This document shows positions 60,864-64,000 of a DNA stretch of 64,000 nucleotides, in pieces; within the stretch, counting starts at the first letter, position 1, and every line of letters starts with the position of its first letter. Where the stretch lies: contig JAIXWG010000034.1 of NCBI GenBank assembly GCA_027482245.1, forward strand, positions 1 through 64,000, written 5' to 3'. The position numbers and the translations under genes are program-made. The stretch comes from Acetobacteraceae bacterium (lineage in GTDB: Bacteria; Pseudomonadota; Alphaproteobacteria; Acetobacterales; Acetobacteraceae). The notes below the pieces were generated by a model. That model saw only the letters and a program-made list of their open reading frames with translations, made no database searches and was not told where the DNA came from.

Positions 60864-62539
60864 CCACCCACTCCATACAGCACGATCGCCACGCGGCGGC
60901 CGCGCGAATAGTTGAAGCCCGCCACCGTCCCGCGTTCCCGCGGCACGAGGCCGAGCGAGGCGGCTTCCGTCCGGAAGCGAGCCTCTTCCCGGTCCGATAC
61001 GGCGGCGAGGCGCCCGGGTTCCCCGGCAAGGAAGCGCGCCGCCTCCTCGCCGCCCCGCAGCAGGCGGATTTCACCGCCCAGGGCGAACATCAGGCTGGGT
61101 TCGTGATAGCCGGCGATGCCGAAGCGTTCATCCGGCAGGCCCGGCGCGACCTGGTTCACCAGGGCCGCCAGACGGGGCGAGATCCAGGGCGCCGTCATCC
61201 GCGGCAGCACGCCCCCCAGCACCACCGCCTGGAGGGGGATCGCCAGCAGCACCGCCAGCAGCGCGGCCCGCGCCGGCGCGCCATCCCGCAGCATCAGCCA
61301 CAGGCCCACGGAGAACAGCGCCGCCGCCGGCAGGGCCAGCAGCGCGACGAGGGAGACGCGCCCATCCGCCAGCACGGGCAGCGCGACCGCCACCGCCGCC
61401 AGCCCGAAGGCGACAGCGATCGCCACGACCAGGGAGAAGACGGACAGCCAGCGCGGGGCCGCGCGGCGCAGCGGGTCCAGCGCCCAGGCGGCGGCCAGCA
61501 GCATCAGGGCGGGATAGGCCGGCATGGCGTAGTGCGGCAGCTTGGTCGTCACCGCCTCGAACATCAGCCAGACCGGCACGGCCCAGGCGAGGAGGAAGCG
61601 CGTGGCGGGCTGCAGCCGGTCCGCCCAGGCGCCGGGAGCCGCGCGCAGCACCAGGAAGGCGGCGGGGAAGGCGGCGACGCCGAAGCTGAGAAAATAGTAG
61701 CCGGGCGGGCCCCAATGGTTCTCATCCGCGCCGCCGACCTTGGACAGCATGTCGCCGCCCAGCGCCTCGGCCAGGAAGCGGCCCTCGGTCGCGATGGTGA
61801 CGGCGATGAACCAGGGGGCGGCGGCCAGTACCATGAGGGGGATGCCCCAGCCCGGCCGCAGCGCCCTGAGCCAGGGCGCGCCGCCCTGCCAGCCGCGATC
61901 GGCGGCAAACAGCGTGACGCCCGCCAGCAGCGGCACCGCCGGGCCGATCGGCCCCTTCAGCAGTACCGCGCCGCCCAGCACCAGCCAGAAGGCGGCCGCT
62001 TGCCTCGTGGTGAACTGCCCCGGCGCCAGGTAGGCGCGGCCCATCAGCCCCATGGCGACGACGATGGTGCCGAGCAGCGCCGCATCCGTCTTGGCGATAT
62101 GCGTCTCCACCCCCAGCACGAAGCATCCCGCCAGCATGGCGGCGCCGAGGAAGGCCGCGCGGCGCCCGACCAGCGACCGCCCGAAATGCGCGGTGGCCAG
62201 CACCGCGGCGAGCGCGCCGAGGAGCGACGGGATGCGATAGGCCCAGATGTCGGCCTTCGTCCCCAGGCGAAGCCCCTCCACCACATGCACCGCCGTCGCC
62301 TGCGCCCAGTGGATGCCGGCGGGCTTCTTGTTGCGCTCCACCTCCCCGAAGCGGATGCGGACATAGTCGCCGCTCTCCACCATCTGGCGGCTGGCCTGGG
62401 CGAAACGGCTTTCGTCGCGGTCGCCGGCGGGCAGGGTGAAGAAGCCGGGCAGCCAGAGCAGCAGACACAGCAGCGCGAGCCAGGGAAGCGGGCGGCGCGT
62501 CTCCGGCAGCCTGTCGAGGAAATCGCGCAGCGCTTGCAT
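60860..62539 (-). CDS. ArnT-like GT39 family glycosyltransferase
   Basis: 559-aa integral-membrane glycosyltransferase of the ArnT/PMT_2 group that transfers sugars from undecaprenyl-phosphate donors. Catalytic acidic motif in the first periplasmic loop (LPAGDRDESRFAQASRQM, with Asp-Glu), then RNKKPAGIHWAQATAV, 11-12 TM helices, and a C-terminal periplasmic domain (about 465-559). ArnT itself adds aminoarabinose to lipid A; no arn genes are here, so the sugar is unknown. First gene of a pair with dedA. Confidence 0.9.
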   Translation of the reverse strand: MQALRDFLDRLPETRRPLPWLALLCLLLWLPGFFTLPAGDRDESRFAQASRQMVESGDYVRIRFGEVERNKKPAGIHWAQATAVHVVEGLRLGTKADIWAYRIPSLLGALAAVLATAHFGRSLVGRRAAFLGAAMLAGCFVLGVETHIAKTDAALLGTIVVAMGLMGRAYLAPGQFTTRQAAAFWLVLGGAVLLKGPIGPAVPLLAGVTLFAADRGWQGGAPWLRALRPGWGIPLMVLAAAPWFIAVTIATEGRFLAEALGGDMLSKVGGADENHWGPPGYYFLSFGVAAFPAAFLVLRAAPGAWADRLQPATRFLLAWAVPVWLMFEAVTTKLPHYAMPAYPALMLLAAAWALDPLRRAAPRWLSVFSLVVAIAVAFGLAAVAVALPVLADGRVSLVALLALPAAALFSVGLWLMLRDGAPARAALLAVLLAIPLQAVVLGGVLPRMTAPWISPRLAALVNQVAPGLPDERFGIAGYHEPSLMFALGGEIRLLRGGEEAARFLAGEPGRLAAVSDREEARFRTEAASLGLVPRERGTVAGFNYSRGRRVAIVLYGVGG

Positions 62540-62587
62540 GGCGCGGCCCTAGCACGCCGCGGGCCGGGGGGCCATAAAGCGCCGCTC

Positions 62588-63889
62588 ATGCCCCCCCGTC
62601 CCCCGACCGCACCCCAACGCAGCCCCCAACGCGCCAACCCCGGCCGCCAGGCGCCCGGCGTGCTGACGCGCAACGCCGCGCTGGCGCTGCTCGCCGCCGT
62701 CTTCGAACGCCGCCGGCCGATCGAGGAAGCGCTGGATGCCCTGCCCTCCACGCTGGAGGCGCGGGACCGTGGCGCGGCGCACCGCATCGCCGCCGCCGTG
62801 CTGCGGCGGGCCGGCAGCCTCGATGCCGTGCTGGAGCCCTTCCTGCGGCGGGAGCCGCCCCCCGTCGTGCGCGCCGCGCTGCGCATGGGGGCGGCGGAGC
62901 TTCTGCTGCTCGGCACCCCCGCCCATGCCGCCGTCGCCGCGACGGTGGAGGTGGTGCCGCGGCCCTTCGCCGGCCTGGTCAACGCCGTGCTGCGCAAGGT
63001 GGCGGCGGAGGGGTCGCTCGACGGCCTGGATGCGGAACGGCTGGACACGCCGCCCTGGCTCTGGTCGGCCTGGCATGCCGCCTATGGCCCGGCGGTCCGC
63101 GCCATCGCCCGCGCGCACCAGCTTCCCGCGCCGCTCGACATCTCCCTGAAGCCCGGCGCCACGCCGCCGGAGGGGGCGGTGGAGCTGCCCACCGGCAGCT
63201 GGCGCCTGCCCGCCGGCACGCGCGCCGCCGACCTGCCCGGCCTGGCGGAGGGCGCCTTCTGGGTGCAGGACGCCGCCGCCGCCCTGCCGGCGAAGCTGCT
63301 CGCCGTGAAGCCCGGGGAGCGCGTCGCCGACCTCTGCGCCGCCCCCGGCGGCAAGACCGCGCAGCTGGCCGCGGCGGGCGCCGCCGTGACGGCGGTGGAA
63401 CGCGACCCCCGCCGCGCGGCCCGGCTGCGGGAAAACCTGGCGCGGCTCGGGCTCGACGCCGTGGTGCTGGAGACGGATGCCGCGACCTGGCAGCCCGATG
63501 GTGCCGGCTTCGACGCCGTGCTGCTGGACGCTCCCTGCTCCGCCACCGGCATCATCCGCCGCCACCCCGACATCCCCCACCTGAAGCGGGTGGCGGACAT
63601 CACCTCGCTCGCGGAGACGCAGGCGCGGCTGCTGGAACAGGCGATCCGCCTGCTCCGCCCCGGGGGACGATTGGTCCTGGCCACCTGCTCCCTCCAGCCG
63701 GAGGAAGGGGAGGCGCATCTGCCGCGGGCGGAGGCGCTGGGCCTGGTGCCGGACCCCATCGCGCCGTCCGAACTGCCGGGGCTGGAGGAGGCCTTGACGC
63801 CGCGCGGCACGCTCAGGACGCGCCCCGACCTCTGGGCCGACCGTGGCGGGCTGGATGGCTTCTTCGCGGCAAGGTTCCGGCGCCTGTAG
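62588..63889 (+). CDS. rsmB: 16S rRNA (cytosine-967-C5)-methyltransferase RsmB
   Basis: 433-aa RsmB/Sun-type enzyme. An N-terminal NusB-like RNA-binding domain (about 25-150) is followed by a SAM-dependent methyltransferase: VADLCAAPGGKTAQLAAAG (motif I), AVERDPRRAARL, and the two catalytic cysteines in LLDAPCSATGIIRRHPDI and VLATCSLQPEEGE. It methylates C967 of 16S rRNA. Divergent from the glycosyltransferase gene. Confidence 0.94.
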   Translation: MPPRPPTAPQRSPQRANPGRQAPGVLTRNAALALLAAVFERRRPIEEALDALPSTLEARDRGAAHRIAAAVLRRAGSLDAVLEPFLRREPPPVVRAALRMGAAELLLLGTPAHAAVAATVEVVPRPFAGLVNAVLRKVAAEGSLDGLDAERLDTPPWLWSAWHAAYGPAVRAIARAHQLPAPLDISLKPGATPPEGAVELPTGSWRLPAGTRAADLPGLAEGAFWVQDAAAALPAKLLAVKPGERVADLCAAPGGKTAQLAAAGAAVTAVERDPRRAARLRENLARLGLDAVVLETDAATWQPDGAGFDAVLLDAPCSATGIIRRHPDIPHLKRVADITSLAETQARLLEQAIRLLRPGGRLVLATCSLQPEEGEAHLPRAEALGLVPDPIAPSELPGLEEALTPRGTLRTRPDLWADRGGLDGFFAARFRRL

Positions 63890-63987
63890 CCTTCGGGGCG
63901 GAAAATCCTTCTCGCTGACCCTCCCCCTGGCGCGGCCGGAAAAAATTTGTTCTAAGTTCCGGGAGCGTTACCCGGGACACCCAAGGC

Positions 63988-64000
63988 ATGGCCACCGCCG
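63988..64000 (+). CDS. Possible start of next gene (cut by window edge)
   Basis: ATGGCCACCGCCG at the window end follows an AT-richer stretch (aaaaaatttgttctaag, 63943-63959) that could hold a promoter, and a dyad CCGGG...CCCGG. Only four codons are visible, so neither product nor reality can be judged. Confidence 0.25.

Overview
This is a GC-rich (roughly 70% by eye) bacterial chromosome segment with dense, mostly operonic genes and frequent 1-4 nt stop/start overlaps (ATGA, GTGA, TGATG). The gene set points to an alphaproteobacterium of the Acetobacteraceae/Rhodospirillales type, most like Roseomonas: dnaK/dnaJ, grpE, sdhCDAB, an hprK-rapZ-EIIA-HPr-EI regulatory PTS, a TIGR02186/TauE cluster, and DUF1489, DUF3422 and DUF1674 proteins. 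The organism is inferred from gene content only. I saw no rRNA, tRNA, CRISPR array, complete IS element or prophage.

Layout. 1-6.4 kb: heat-shock genes (dnaJ, dnaK, grpE) with a DUF3422 membrane protein and an acetyltransferase. 6.5-14.9 kb: chemoreceptor, murJ, GST, L,D-transpeptidase + ribA, an OmpR-type response regulator, a RutE-like reductase and an Nfu-type Fe-S carrier. 15-22 kb: a coupled Usp-TIGR02186-TauE operon, a cytochrome c + sorbosone-dehydrogenase-like pair, and a methyltransferase + TauE pair. 22.2-25.8 kb: sdhCDAB. 26-32 kb: FAD oxidoreductase, an aspartate-semialdehyde-dehydrogenase homologue lacking its catalytic residues, a large chemoreceptor, and an orphan TAXI binding protein. 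32-36.5 kb: small secreted protein, structured intergenic RNA candidate, and a four-gene FAD-oxidase/membrane-protein cassette of unknown role. 36.5-44.2 kb: a hydrogenase-4-like membrane complex (HyfB, C, E, F, G, I homologues) whose large subunit lacks the NiFe cysteine motifs. 44.4-47 kb: TRAP permease pair and TrmO-like methyltransferase. 47-50.6 kb: GH19 lysozyme-like protein, aldo/keto reductase, periplasmic protein and a dehydratase. 50.8-54.9 kb: regulatory PTS operon. 55-64 kb: small proteins, EAL protein, MFS transporter, a 370-bp gene-free region dense in GANTC sites and hairpins, an SDHAF4-like protein, htpX, a 170-bp MITE-like element, dedA, an ArnT-like glycosyltransferase and rsmB.

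The points most worth following up are: the Asd-like pseudoenzyme (27.5-28.5 kb); the hydrogenase-like complex without a NiFe site and the small ORF plus hairpin array that splits it; the GANTC cluster (58.0-58.2 kb); the MITE inserted into what looks like a shared convergent stop codon (60.1 kb); and several dispersed hairpin repeats, two families of which occur twice within this window.
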